64,000 nt of DNA from Phycisphaerae bacterium (lineage in GTDB: Bacteria > Planctomycetota > Phycisphaerae > Phycisphaerales > SM1A02): assembly GCA_016795035.1 (NCBI GenBank), contig JAEUIT010000072.1:1-64000 (forward strand), in the 5' to 3' direction. The notes beneath the pieces are model-generated. The model was not told where the DNA came from, did not search any database, and saw only the letters and a program-made list of their open reading frames with translations. A program made the position numbers and the translations under genes. Below, in pieces: positions 36,291 to 45,635 of this stretch; positions within the stretch are counted from its first letter, which is position 1; each line of letters begins with the position of its first letter.

Positions 36291-38303
36291 TTACTTCGAC
36301 TTCACATAGGAAAGGACGCGGTTGAAGTCCTCGCGGAGGCGAGTCTTCGTTGGCTCGTCGAGGTTCGGGAGCTGCCGGGCCTTCGAGAGCTTTCCGAGGA
36401 GCGCCTGGGCGTCGGACTTCGACATGGCGTTGAGTTCTTCATCGGCCACGGGCGGCGGAATCTCGACCGCGGGCGTCGACGCGGGCTGCGACGGACGCGG
36501 ATTCTCGCCGTTGCCGGCGGGCTGGTCGGGATTGGGGCGCGGCGCGCGACCGATGCCGCGGGCGGGCGCCGCGGCCGGCGGAATCTCGCCGGCGCCTTCC
36601 GGGTGACCCGGAGTCGAGGCGTCGTCGCCGGACGCCATCGTGCGGTCGTCGGGCTTCGTCTCCGTCTCGGTCTCCGAACTCTCCGTTGCAGGCTTCGTGG
36701 CGACGCGCTCCGGTTCCTTCTCGGCGCTCGCCGTTGCAGCCGGCTCATCGACGTGCGGCGCCGGGGCCGAGCCCTTCTCGACGTCGCGCCAGTTCGGGTA
36801 GCGGCGATCGCGGAGGGAGTTGAGTGCGTAATCCTCGTCCTTCGCCCATTGGACGATCTTCGTCGGCGTGACCACGCTGCAGTTGAGCTGGAAGCCGCGG
36901 TAGCCGTTGGCCCGCTCGTCCTCCCACTTGCTCTGCGTGTTCGTGAAGATTTGCGTCGAGCGAAGCAGGCTCTCGAGGCGGATCAGCTCTTCGGTCGCGG
37001 TGCGCTTCACCGGCGTGCCGGTGGCGCCCTTCTGCTCGAACGGCTTCGCATAGCCGCGAAGCATCAGGCCTTCGCCATAGCCGAGCTGCAACGTCTCGAT
37101 CTCGATGCCTTCCGGGAGCGAGTTCGAGAGGTCGCCGAGGAGCTTCGTCATCGGCCACGCTTCGGTCGACAGCTGCTTGTAGACGAGGACGCTCTGTTCG
37201 GTCTGGCGATTGAGCGCTTCGAGCTTCTCCGGCTCCGACACCTTCATGCGAAGGATGCCGTATCGCAACGCGGAGAATCCGAGCGGCCCGAGCAGGAAGA
37301 CGAGCGTCGCGATGAAGACCGCGAGCATCGTGTTGCGCGGCGACGCGAGCCAGGCGGTGACCGCTTCGAACTTCGACGGCGGCGCCGACGGAATCGCCTC
37401 GCGAATCGCCGCGAGCCCGCTGAGCGGACCGCTGACGACGAGCGACGTGCCGAGGGCGATCATCCGCGCGCGATCCTTCTCCGCGTTGCCGGTGCGGCCA
37501 CCGGGAAGCTGGCGGGAGATCGCGTCGGCGATGTTCGACGGAAGGAGGACGAACGATCCGTCAGGCGAGCTCGCCTGCTGAGTCGCAAGCTGCGCGTGGA
37601 GCGCGCGGACGTCGTCTGCGGAGCGGTCGGCGTTGAGGAGGGTTTCCGCGGTGACGCGCTGCACGCCCTCTCGCCAGGCCGAGGCGTCGGAGCCGTCCTC
37701 GCGCGCGGAGCGGATGACGAGATCGGCCGTGCCTTGGAAGATGAGGACGATGGACCCGTCTTCGCGGGTGGCGGCGACCAACGGCGACGCGGGCGCCTCG
37801 CCGCGGAAAAGCGCGAGGAGCGACGCGACGATCGGGACGTACCGAATCTCGCACGAATCGGGGAGCGTCGGCGGCTCGGGAATGTCGGCGGTCTCGGGCC
37901 ACGCGAGGATCACGCCTTGGCGGCCGGTCGGAGTCGCGGACTGCGACGGAAGTGCTGCGGTCGCGACGCGATGCCACGGCACGCCGCCCAAGAGCGCCGT
38001 CTCGGCTTGGAGCCGAAGGGCCGACGCGAGTTGCTCGCCCTGCGTGGGCGGCAGGGGGCAGGTCCGGCAGACGGTCGCCGAGGCGGGAAGGACGACGAGC
38101 GCCCGTGCCGGTCGATGCGAGCGAGCCCAGCCGGCCACGGAGCCGTCGCCCGCTGTGGCGCTGCGTTCGGCGATGAGCGAGAGCGTCGAGCCCTCGCCTC
38201 GCACGATGAAGACGTGCCACGCCGAGCCGGTGTCGCCCGTCGGCACGGCAATCAGCATCACGCGGTCGTCGGCGGTTTCGATGGTCCGTCCTCGTTGGGT
38301 CAC
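36291..38303 (-). CDS. gspL: GspL / PilM-PilN-like platform protein
   Basis: About 670 aa. The N-terminal half is an actin-like fold related to PilM/GspL-cyto (VMLIAVPTGDTGSAWHVFIV, RALVVLPASATVCRTCPLPP, RGEAPASPLVAATREDGSIV). A transmembrane helix (about 315-335, MLAVFIATLVFLLGPLGFSA) is followed by a PilN/GspL-peri domain with TKLLGDLSNSLPEGIEIETL. A disordered Pro/Glu-rich stretch then leads to a 44-residue helical C-terminus (MSKSDAQALLGKLSKARQLP onward) shared with the GspC-like neighbour. The start is uncertain: the GTG at 38303 is used, with a TTG at 38390 and an ATG at 38258 also in frame. No strong ribosome site is seen. Confidence 0.8.
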   Translation of the reverse strand: MTQRGRTIETADDRVMLIAVPTGDTGSAWHVFIVRGEGSTLSLIAERSATAGDGSVAGWARSHRPARALVVLPASATVCRTCPLPPTQGEQLASALRLQAETALLGGVPWHRVATAALPSQSATPTGRQGVILAWPETADIPEPPTLPDSCEIRYVPIVASLLALFRGEAPASPLVAATREDGSIVLIFQGTADLVIRSAREDGSDASAWREGVQRVTAETLLNADRSADDVRALHAQLATQQASSPDGSFVLLPSNIADAISRQLPGGRTGNAEKDRARMIALGTSLVVSGPLSGLAAIREAIPSAPPSKFEAVTAWLASPRNTMLAVFIATLVFLLGPLGFSALRYGILRMKVSEPEKLEALNRQTEQSVLVYKQLSTEAWPMTKLLGDLSNSLPEGIEIETLQLGYGEGLMLRGYAKPFEQKGATGTPVKRTATEELIRLESLLRSTQIFTNTQSKWEDERANGYRGFQLNCSVVTPTKIVQWAKDEDYALNSLRDRRYPNWRDVEKGSAPAPHVDEPAATASAEKEPERVATKPATESSETETETKPDDRTMASGDDASTPGHPEGAGEIPPAAAPARGIGRAPRPNPDQPAGNGENPRPSQPASTPAVEIPPPVADEELNAMSKSDAQALLGKLSKARQLPNLDEPTKTRLREDFNRVLSYVKSK

Positions 38304-38500
38304 GCGTCGTCTCGGCGGGTGCGGGAAGAGGTGAAAGAAGGGGTCGCTGGGTGGCGGGAGCGGGGTTGCGACCGCCACGAGGGCCTTCAAGGTATCGGTC
38401 AGCGACGTCTCGGCTCCGCCGAATCGCGCTGACCGTCGCCGTCACGGCCATTATGAGGGGAGGCCCGGCAAGGGACGTGGGCCCTTCGAGTCGCGAGTGT

Positions 38501-39985
38501 TTACTGCTCTCGGTACTCGAGGATCCGCGCCGGCACCGTGGAACGATCGACCACTGCCGTGATTTCGACCTCCAGCCCAGTCGCCTCGCTACGGCCGCGG
38601 CTTGTGATCGTGAACACCTGACTCGTCACATCGACCTTGGACGCAAGCCCCGCGAGATCCTGCGGCGTGATTCTATTGGATTCGAGGAGGTCGACGATCG
38701 ACGAGATGCCTCCCTGACGGCTCTGCCGCAGGGCGACGATGCCGTCCGCCATGTAGGAGTCGATGCCGAGAAGGCGTCGAAGGACGTCCGGCGGCGCGGT
38801 GTTGACGTTGATCTTGCCCGGGGTGATCTGCTTCGGGTCGGTGAAGGTCGACTCCCGGAAGATGGCGCGAAGCTGGTCGTTACTGAGCGGGGTGATGTTC
38901 GAGGCTCCACCACCCCCGTTGCCGCCCGCGTTGTTCGAGCCGCCGTTGCGCGAGCCTCCGCTGTTGCGTCCGCCGCTGCCGCTGCCCATGCCGCTCGAGG
39001 AGCGGCCGGAACGACCGCCCGACGCGCTGCCGCCACGGCCCGTGTTCGCGTTGCCGCTCGAGAGCCGACCCAGATCGGTGACGAGCAGGAGCTCCATCCG
39101 GGCGTTCGGCTGGCCGGCGTACTGCTGCAACGCCTTCGCCTGCGCCTCGTCGATGCCGAGTCGCGCCGTCAACTCCTCGGGGGTCGCGCGCTGGACGTAG
39201 AGCTTGGGCTCCCCGGACGGAGAGAGGTTGTTGCTCGTCGAATAGGTCGTGAGATAGGCCGACCAACCGGCGTCGAGCAGGCCGTCAGCGTCGTCGTTCG
39301 GGGGCGATAGCGAGCCGTCGTCCTCGTTCGGGTCGAGACGACCGTTCAGGTTGGCGTCTTCGCCGCGCACGTACTCGGGGAAGGCGCCGGCCACGCGCTC
39401 CAACTCCGCGATCGTGCGGAAGGGGGCGTTGCGCGGCGGCTTGAGGCCGCGGCCGATGTAGTAGTCGCGCTCGGCACCGAGGCCGGAGACCTCGTTGTCC
39501 TCGTCACGGTAGTCGATGATCGAGTCGGCGACGTCGAACGACATGCGGTCGAGGCCGAGAAGGCCGGTCCGGTCGAGCGACGTGACGTTCGCCTTCGCGT
39601 TCTCGTCCTGCGGCCCCGGCACCTCGCGGCCGTCGTCGGTGTGGCGAATCGTCCAATCGCCGGTCGCCAGCGTGCCGTCGGCGACCGCTTCGAGATCGCG
39701 GAAGATCTCCATCGCGTCGTCCGGGTTCGGCTTCATGCTGTGGTACTCGAGGACCGCGATCGTCTCCTCGATGCCGGCGCGAGCGGCCCAGCGAGCCTGC
39801 ACGCGAGCGACCGCCTCACGGCCGGTCGTCGCCTGTCGGAACGCGATGAGTTGCGTGCCTGCAACGAGGACCGCCGCGATCGCGATGGCCCAGATGACGA
39901 TCACGATGACCGACCCGCGGCGCCGGCGCGGGCCGGGGCGAATCGATGGAGCGGTCGAAGGGGTGATCGCGACTCGTCGTTGCAT
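38501..39985 (-). CDS. gspK: Type II secretion minor pseudopilin GspK
   Basis: 494 aa. The prepilin-like N-terminus RRRRG-SVIVIVIWAIAIAAV lacks Glu at +5, as is usual for GspK, which caps the pseudopilus tip. Helix-hairpin-helix-like SAM segments are seen in APFRTIAELERVAG and INVNTAPPDVLRRLLGIDSY. Residues about 311-362 are an unusual Gly/Ser/Asn-rich insert (GRGGSASGGRSGRSSSGMGS). An acidic loop with DANLNGRLDPNEDDG may bind calcium, as GspK does. It sits 6 bp after gspJ in operon order. Confidence 0.9.
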   Translation of the reverse strand: MQRRVAITPSTAPSIRPGPRRRRGSVIVIVIWAIAIAAVLVAGTQLIAFRQATTGREAVARVQARWAARAGIEETIAVLEYHSMKPNPDDAMEIFRDLEAVADGTLATGDWTIRHTDDGREVPGPQDENAKANVTSLDRTGLLGLDRMSFDVADSIIDYRDEDNEVSGLGAERDYYIGRGLKPPRNAPFRTIAELERVAGAFPEYVRGEDANLNGRLDPNEDDGSLSPPNDDADGLLDAGWSAYLTTYSTSNNLSPSGEPKLYVQRATPEELTARLGIDEAQAKALQQYAGQPNARMELLLVTDLGRLSSGNANTGRGGSASGGRSGRSSSGMGSGSGGRNSGGSRNGGSNNAGGNGGGGASNITPLSNDQLRAIFRESTFTDPKQITPGKINVNTAPPDVLRRLLGIDSYMADGIVALRQSRQGGISSIVDLLESNRITPQDLAGLASKVDVTSQVFTITSRGRSEATGLEVEITAVVDRSTVPARILEYREQ

Positions 39986-39991
39986 GGGTGC

Positions 39992-41023
39992 TTAGTTCTT
40001 GAAGCCGCCGCCGCCGCCGCGCGTGACGCCCGGACCGCCGCGCGAGCCGCGGTTGCCCTTGGGCTTCTTGCCGACCATGCCGCCGCCGCCGCCACCGCCA
40101 CCACCGCCGCCGATCGCGCCGCCGCCTCCAGGGCCGCCACCGCCGCCGCCCGGGACGACGATGACTTCGCCGCCGGCGCCGCCGCGGCCGCCGCCAGCGC
40201 CGCCAGGAATCGCGACTCCGCCCTCGCCAGCGGCGCCGTCGGCGCCGGCTGTGGCGGGATCCTCGCTCGCCTTCGTGTCGTCTTCCTCGGGCGTCTCGAT
40301 CTTCGGCGGCACGATGCGGTCAAGGGCGACCGTCGTCCGAAGCGTGACGAAGGACGACTTGTCGCGAAGATCGACATCGCCGTTCGCGTGGCCGGCCGCG
40401 GTCACCGTGGCCCGGACGGCCCACGGCATGCCGTAGATGTCCGAGTCCCAATCGGGATACCAGTTCTCGCCGTCGTACGCCTCGAGGTTGATCGCGACAA
40501 CGCCGTCGACGACCGGCGTCACGACGCCGCCGCCTTCGGGCATCGCGTCGGGCATCGGGTCGCGGCGCTGCAGGAGCGCAGAGCCGAGCTCGTCGTTCTC
40601 GACGCGATAGTGCGTCTCGTATTCGCTGCCTTCGCCTTCGTAGCGGGCGTTCTCGACCCGCGCCGTGTCGAGGCTCGACGAGAAGAGGAGGAGCTCGTCG
40701 CGATCGAGCACCGCTTGGCTACTCGACTGCGTCTGGTCGACGATGAGGAGTCGGGTGAAGAAGAGGTCGTCGGTTCGAACCGTGCTCGCGAGGTCGCGGC
40801 GCAGGTTGTCGAGCGCCGTCGACGCGCGGAGATGGGCGTCGAGACGCTTCTGCGTCGCGGCCCGCGACTTCGAGAGCTGCGTCATCGAGAGCGTGAGCGC
40901 TCCGACGACGATGACGCCGATTGCGCCTGCAACGATGAGTTCGAGCAGCGTGAAGGCGCGCCGCTCGGCGTGCCGGCGCGGGCGGAGTGTGGTGGCGCAG
41001 GGATTGGCGTTAGCGACCTTCAT
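39992..41023 (-). CDS. gspJ: Type II secretion minor pseudopilin GspJ with Gly-rich tail
   Basis: 343 aa. The prepilin signal is RRA-FTLLELIVAGAIGVIVVG: the residue before the cleavage site is Ala23 rather than the usual Gly, with Glu at +5 retained. The GspJ-like domain follows (LDNLRRDLASTVRTDDLFFT, DGVVAINLEAYDGENWYPDW). The last 85 or so residues are almost pure Gly with Pro, Val and Lys/Arg (GGGGGGPGGGGAIGGGGGGG), which is not a GspJ feature. The start overlaps the gspI stop by 14 bp. Confidence 0.85.
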   Translation of the reverse strand: MKVANANPCATTLRPRRHAERRAFTLLELIVAGAIGVIVVGALTLSMTQLSKSRAATQKRLDAHLRASTALDNLRRDLASTVRTDDLFFTRLLIVDQTQSSSQAVLDRDELLLFSSSLDTARVENARYEGEGSEYETHYRVENDELGSALLQRRDPMPDAMPEGGGVVTPVVDGVVAINLEAYDGENWYPDWDSDIYGMPWAVRATVTAAGHANGDVDLRDKSSFVTLRTTVALDRIVPPKIETPEEDDTKASEDPATAGADGAAGEGGVAIPGGAGGGRGGAGGEVIVVPGGGGGGPGGGGAIGGGGGGGGGGGMVGKKPKGNRGSRGGPGVTRGGGGGFKN

Positions 41024-41561
41024 TGCGTTGCTCCTCTTCGAGGTAGCGGCCCTCGCGGTCGAGAGGCTCCTCTGGTGTCCGGATCGGATCCGGCTCTTCG
41101 CCCACCTTGGGGGCGATGTACGTTTCGCACGACCACGTCTGGCCGCGCTCGTGCGTGATCGTGACGAGCACGCGATAGGGGATGCCGAGCGCGCCCTCTT
41201 CAATCTCGATGTCGTATTGATAGTCGTCGTACGGTGCGTCGCATCGTCCGCTCAACGAGTACATGTCGAGGTAGGCCTCGGGGCCTTCCGCGAGGATGTT
41301 CGAGAGGTAGTCGTCGAGAATCGTCGCGGCGACGATGTCCCGCTCGCCGCGCTGCTGCATGTCGAGCGAGCGGCCGGCGATCACGAGAATGGCCGTGAGG
41401 CCGATCGCGAGAAGAATCCCGCCCACCAGCACTTCGATCAGGGCGAAGCCGGCGCGGGATCGGCGAGCGTCCGGGAACCTGCGAGCCGCGCCGATAGCCG
41501 TTCGCGCGCCGCTGTTGCGGGCTCGGCCAACCGTTCGCGAGGCTGACGGCGAGATCACCAC
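41010..41561 (-). CDS. gspI: Type II secretion minor pseudopilin GspI
   Basis: 183 aa from a GTG overlapping the gspH stop. A long basic leader ends SRAG-FALIEVLVGGILLAIGL, with cleavage after Gly38 and Glu at +5. The GspI-like C-terminal domain is compact (YDIEIEEGALGIPYRVLVTI). The leader, about 38 residues, is longer than usual, so a downstream start is possible. GspI, J and K form the tip complex of the pseudopilus. Confidence 0.85.
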   Translation of the reverse strand: MVISPSASRTVGRARNSGARTAIGAARRFPDARRSRAGFALIEVLVGGILLAIGLTAILVIAGRSLDMQQRGERDIVAATILDDYLSNILAEGPEAYLDMYSLSGRCDAPYDDYQYDIEIEEGALGIPYRVLVTITHERGQTWSCETYIAPKVGEEPDPIRTPEEPLDREGRYLEEEQRNEGR

Positions 41562-42160
41562 GGGATGTCGCGGGCTCCTTCTCGGTCGAGGTCGACGCGC
41601 TGGCGCGAGGCGCCACCGGCTCGATCGTCGCTACGCACCACCGTCGTTGAGTATGGCTCCACAAGGAGCCTCGTGACGGAGTTTCCCGTCGAGACGGCGA
41701 GTTCAAAGCGGGGCCGGGAACCGTCGGCGTTCGATTGGACGAACCAGTCCTCGGTGTTCCTGCCCGAGCCGTCGATGTAGACCTCGGTGATCGCGGTCCC
41801 GTCCGGGAGTCGGACCGGGATCGTGAGCCGGTCCTCCTGCCAGACCGGGCCGTCGTCCGGTCGCCGCGGATCGACGTCGCGGATCATCAGGCGGATCTCC
41901 TTGCGCTCGGGATCGCACCAGAGTCCGACCTGCTGGGTCATCATCGAGTTGCGATACGCCCACATCCGCATGAGGTCCGCCATCTGGTCGGCGGCGTAGC
42001 GACCTTCGGTCTGCTTGAGCGCCGTCATCCGCGGCGCGATGAAGGCGACGATGATCGCCATGATCGCGATCACGACCACCATCTCGACCAACGTGAAACC
42101 GCGCCGCAGGGTGGCTGCGGCGCGGTTCGAGGTCGAACGATGGTTGGGTCGGGCGATCAC
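41555..42160 (-). CDS. gspH: Type II secretion minor pseudopilin GspH
   Basis: 201 aa from a GTG that overlaps the gspG stop by 4 bp. The prepilin signal is LRRG-FTLVEMVVVIAIMAIIVAF, with cleavage after Gly21 and Glu26 at +5. The mature domain (KQTEGRYAADQMADLMRMWA, LTIPVRLPDGTAITEVYIDG) fits the GspH/FimT pattern. Its place between G and I is the canonical one. Confidence 0.85.
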   Translation of the reverse strand: MIARPNHRSTSNRAAATLRRGFTLVEMVVVIAIMAIIVAFIAPRMTALKQTEGRYAADQMADLMRMWAYRNSMMTQQVGLWCDPERKEIRLMIRDVDPRRPDDGPVWQEDRLTIPVRLPDGTAITEVYIDGSGRNTEDWFVQSNADGSRPRFELAVSTGNSVTRLLVEPYSTTVVRSDDRAGGASRQRVDLDREGARDIPW

Positions 42161-42591
42161 TTGTTGCCGTGCGTGATGTCCGCGTTCTCGCCGTCGCCGC
42201 CGGTCTTGCCGTCGGCGCCGAGCGACACGATGTCGAAGTCGCGGCCTTCCGTGCCGGGCATGATGAGCTGGTACTCGTGGCCCCACGGATCGAGAAGGTC
42301 CTTCTTGCTCTCGAGCTGCGGCGACGGGCCTTCGGTGAGCCAAAGGAGCTCGAAGCCGTCAGGCATCGTCGAGACGCCGTTCGAGGTGAGGTAGAGCTTG
42401 ACGAGCTGCGCGAGCTGCGTCGCTTCGGTCTTCGCGCGCTTCGTCTTGGCCTGGCCGATGAACCCGAGGAACTTCGGCGCGACGATCGCCGCCAGGATGG
42501 CGACGATCGTGACGGCAACGACGACTTCGAGAAGGCTGAAGCCGCGACGGCGGCGGTTCTTGCGGTTGACGGTGGTTCGCGAGTGTTGCAT
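42157..42591 (-). CDS. gspG: Type II secretion major pseudopilin GspG
   Basis: 144 aa, the expected size. The signal is RRRRG-FSLLEVVVAVTIVAILAAI with cleavage after Gly17 and Glu at +5. The C-terminal DPWGHEYQLIMPG and DFDIVSLGADGKTGGDGENA are the classic GspG calcium-binding end, which distinguishes it from type IV pilins. It is the main subunit of the secretion pseudopilus. Confidence 0.95.
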   Translation of the reverse strand: MQHSRTTVNRKNRRRRGFSLLEVVVAVTIVAILAAIVAPKFLGFIGQAKTKRAKTEATQLAQLVKLYLTSNGVSTMPDGFELLWLTEGPSPQLESKKDLLDPWGHEYQLIMPGTEGRDFDIVSLGADGKTGGDGENADITHGNK

Positions 42592-42609
42592 GCGGATCTC
42601 GGGTGTGGG

Positions 42610-43866
42610 TTAGCCGCCGACGGCGGACTGCATTTCGAGAAGCGGGAGGAGGATCGCCAGAAGGACGAATGCGGCAATGACCGCCATGACGACGATCAGG
42701 ACCGGCGGAAGCGCCTTCGAGAAGATCTTGAGCGACGTGTTGACCTGTCGGTCGAACGCGCCGGCGGCGTGCAGGAGCATCGTCTCGAGACGACCGGAAC
42801 GCTCGCCGATGTTCACGATCTGGATGAGGAGCGGCGGGAAGTGGCCGCAGCGCTCGAGCGGATCGGCAAGAGATTGGCCAGTCGTGACCTTCTCTTGCAC
42901 ACCGTCAATCGCATTCATCAAGACCGTATTGCCGAGCGTGTCGCGAACGATGCGGAGCGCCTGAAGGATCGGGATGCCTGCCGAAACGAGCGTGCCCAGC
43001 GTTCGCGTGAAGCGGGCGACGGCGACGTCGCGGAGAAGGCGGCCGAAGATCGGCGTGCGAAGGAGGAGGCCGTCGAAGCGGAAGCGATTGGCCGGCACCG
43101 CGATCCAGGCGCGCCACAGGAAGATCGCGCCGACGATGCCGCCGAGGACGAGGGGCCACCACGCCTCCATCGTGTTCGCGAAGCCGAGGAGCACCTGTGT
43201 CGGCCAGGGCAGCTCGCGGCCGGCGGCGAGGATCGGCGCCATGATGCGCGGCAAGACGAACGTGATGAGGACGACGATCGACGCGCCGATCAGGACGGCA
43301 ACGACGAGCGGATAGACGGTCGCGCCGACGAGTTCGCGGCGCAGTTCGACCTGGCGCTCGAGAAGGTCGGCGAGCTGGTGCATGACTTCCGACATGCGAC
43401 CGGTGGCGTCGGCGGCGCGAGTCATGCCGACCACCATGTCGTCGAAGGGCGGTCCGTACTCCTTGACGGCCTGATGCAACGGCTGACCGGCTTCGACGCG
43501 CTCGATGAGGAAGTCGAGGATCACCGGGAGCTTGTCGCCGGCGGCCTGACGGCGCACCGTGCGAAGGGCCTGTAGGAGCGGCACGCCGGCTTCGATCGCG
43601 GTCGCGAGCTCGCGCACGAGCGTGGCGAGGTCTGGGCGACTGATCGAGGGTCGCGCGCGGCGCCCGAACATGGGCTTCGACTTCGCGGCCGTCGCGACTG
43701 CCCGCTCCTGTTCCTCCGCGACCTCGCCGGCGCCGAGCTCGATCGAGACCGGAGTCTCGCCGCGCTCCTGCAACTGGCGAACGGCCGTTGCCCGGTCGGG
43801 CGCCAGAAGCGTTCCGGCGGTGACGGCTCCGGAGGGATCGAAGGCTTGGTAGCGGAAGGAAGGCAT
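42610..43866 (-). CDS. gspF: Type II secretion platform protein GspF
   Basis: 418 aa polytopic inner-membrane protein. It begins MPSFRYQAFDPSGAVTAGTL. Two GspF domains follow, with ATLVRELATAIEAGVPLLQA and IVNIGERSGRLETMLLHAAG, and transmembrane helices at about 180-210, 225-250 and 385-410. It is encoded 18 bp before gspG and 36 bp after gspE, the canonical E-F-G order. Confidence 0.94.
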   Translation of the reverse strand: MPSFRYQAFDPSGAVTAGTLLAPDRATAVRQLQERGETPVSIELGAGEVAEEQERAVATAAKSKPMFGRRARPSISRPDLATLVRELATAIEAGVPLLQALRTVRRQAAGDKLPVILDFLIERVEAGQPLHQAVKEYGPPFDDMVVGMTRAADATGRMSEVMHQLADLLERQVELRRELVGATVYPLVVAVLIGASIVVLITFVLPRIMAPILAAGRELPWPTQVLLGFANTMEAWWPLVLGGIVGAIFLWRAWIAVPANRFRFDGLLLRTPIFGRLLRDVAVARFTRTLGTLVSAGIPILQALRIVRDTLGNTVLMNAIDGVQEKVTTGQSLADPLERCGHFPPLLIQIVNIGERSGRLETMLLHAAGAFDRQVNTSLKIFSKALPPVLIVVMAVIAAFVLLAILLPLLEMQSAVGG

Positions 43867-43902
43867 CGGCGTTGCGGAGAGTCTCTCGTGCGGTCGGTGG
43901 CG

Positions 43903-45546
43903 TTAGATGATGGCGTCTTCGACGTCCTGCGTGGCGCGGAGCACCTCTTCGGGGGTGGTCACGCCTTCGGCGGCCTTGATCATGCCGTCGTCGCGCATCG
44001 TGACGAAATCGGCTTCGAGGAGCTTCTTCAACTCCATGGTGCTCTTGTTGCCGCCGATCGCCGCGCGAAGCTGCGACGAGATGCGGACGAGTTCGAAGAA
44101 CCCCAATCGGCCGCGGAAGCCCGCGCCCTTGCACTTGTCGCAGCCCGCGCCGACCGTGCGCATGCCGTTGAGCATGGCCTTCTCGTTCGGCGTGAGACGG
44201 TGTTCGGTCTCTTCGGCGAGGGGTTCCTTCACCCCACAGTGCTTGCAGATACGGCGGCCGAGACGCTGGGCGAGCAGGCCTTCGAGGACGCTCGCGACGA
44301 GGTAGGGCTCGGCGCCCATGTCGATCATGCGGCCGACCGACGAGATCGCGTCGTTGGTGTGCAACGTGGAGAGGATCAAGTGGCCGGTGAGCGCGGAGCG
44401 AATCGCGATCTCGACCGTCTCGGCGTCGCGGATTTCGCCGACGAGGACGATGTCCGGGTCCTGACGGAGGATGGCGCGGAGGCCGGTCGCGAACGTGAGG
44501 CCGCGCTTCGGGTTCACCGGGATCTGGTTGATGCCCGAGAGTTCGTACTCGACGGGATCCTCGATCGTGATGATCTTCTTGCGCGGGTCGTAGAGCTTCG
44601 ACAGCGACGCGTAGAGCGTGGTCGTCTTGCCTGAGCCGGTCGGACCGGTGACGAGCACGAGGCCGTGCGGCTTCGCGATCATCTTGTCGATCACCGTGCG
44701 GTGCCGCTCCGACATGCCGAGGGTGGCGAGGTCGAGCGGGAGGTTGCTCTTGTCGAGAATACGCATGACCACCGACTCGCCGTAGAGCGTGGGAACGGTG
44801 GAGGTTCGGATGTCGACCTTGCGACCTTCGAAGCGGAGCGTGATGTGGCCGTCCTGCGGCACGTAACGCTCGGCGATGTTCATGCCCGCCATGATCTTCA
44901 CGCGGCCGATGAGTGCGGGCTGAAGATGCTTCGGTGGCGGCGGCTGCTCGACGAGCACGCCGTCGATGCGGTACTTGACCTTGAGCTCGCGCTCGAAGGG
45001 CTCGATGTGAACGTCGGACGCGCGGCCTTGGATCGCTTCGAGGAGGAGCAGGTTGACGAGATTGATCAGCGTCGGCTGCTCGGCCATCCGGTGGACGTCG
45101 TCCGCCTCGATGGCATCGAGATTGTGCTCGAGGTCGCCGGAGACCTCCGTGGTGCCGCCGAGGCTCTCGGCCATGCGGGCCGCAGTGGTGCCGTAATGCT
45201 CGCGCATCAACTCGGCGAAGACCGCCTGTTCGAGGCCGATGCGCGTGACCGGCTTGCGGACGAGCGTGCCGAGCTCGTCGACGCTCGCGATGTCGAGCGG
45301 GTCGAGCATTGCAACGACGAGTCGGCCGCCTTCGACCCGGACCGGCACGACGCGAAGCCGAACCGCGACCTCCGGCTCGACGAGCGTGACCGCCGTCGGA
45401 TCGACGGCCGGGGCCTTCTCCAACCACTCGATGCCGAGCAACCGACAACGCTCGCGGGTGTCGCTCGGCTTGGCGGCGTCGAGCGGACGAGGCGCGGCCA
45501 GGTTGGTGCCGTTCTTCGGCGAAGTGTCGTCAGGTCGGCTGATCAC
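43903..45546 (-). CDS. gspE: Type II secretion assembly ATPase GspE
   Basis: 547 aa hexameric ATPase that drives pseudopilus growth. The N-terminal GspE_N domain contains LVEPEVAVRLRVVPV. Walker A is GPTGSGKTT (301-309), the Asp box is ITIEDPVEYEL, Walker B is DIVLVGEIRDAET, and the His box is TGHLILSTLHT. A four-Cys zinc motif (C-K-H-C and C-D-K-C) is typical of GspE/PilB. A GTG start is used, with GAG 7 nt upstream. It opens the core operon. Confidence 0.95.
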   Translation of the reverse strand: MISRPDDTSPKNGTNLAAPRPLDAAKPSDTRERCRLLGIEWLEKAPAVDPTAVTLVEPEVAVRLRVVPVRVEGGRLVVAMLDPLDIASVDELGTLVRKPVTRIGLEQAVFAELMREHYGTTAARMAESLGGTTEVSGDLEHNLDAIEADDVHRMAEQPTLINLVNLLLLEAIQGRASDVHIEPFERELKVKYRIDGVLVEQPPPPKHLQPALIGRVKIMAGMNIAERYVPQDGHITLRFEGRKVDIRTSTVPTLYGESVVMRILDKSNLPLDLATLGMSERHRTVIDKMIAKPHGLVLVTGPTGSGKTTTLYASLSKLYDPRKKIITIEDPVEYELSGINQIPVNPKRGLTFATGLRAILRQDPDIVLVGEIRDAETVEIAIRSALTGHLILSTLHTNDAISSVGRMIDMGAEPYLVASVLEGLLAQRLGRRICKHCGVKEPLAEETEHRLTPNEKAMLNGMRTVGAGCDKCKGAGFRGRLGFFELVRISSQLRAAIGGNKSTMELKKLLEADFVTMRDDGMIKAAEGVTTPEEVLRATQDVEDAII

Positions 45547-45635
45547 GTCTCAGATCTCAGGAAGTGTGTGGTCCGCTCGTACGGCCGAGGCGACCGCAGG
45601 GTGCGATCGCCTCGACTCCGTCGTCGAATTCCGGC

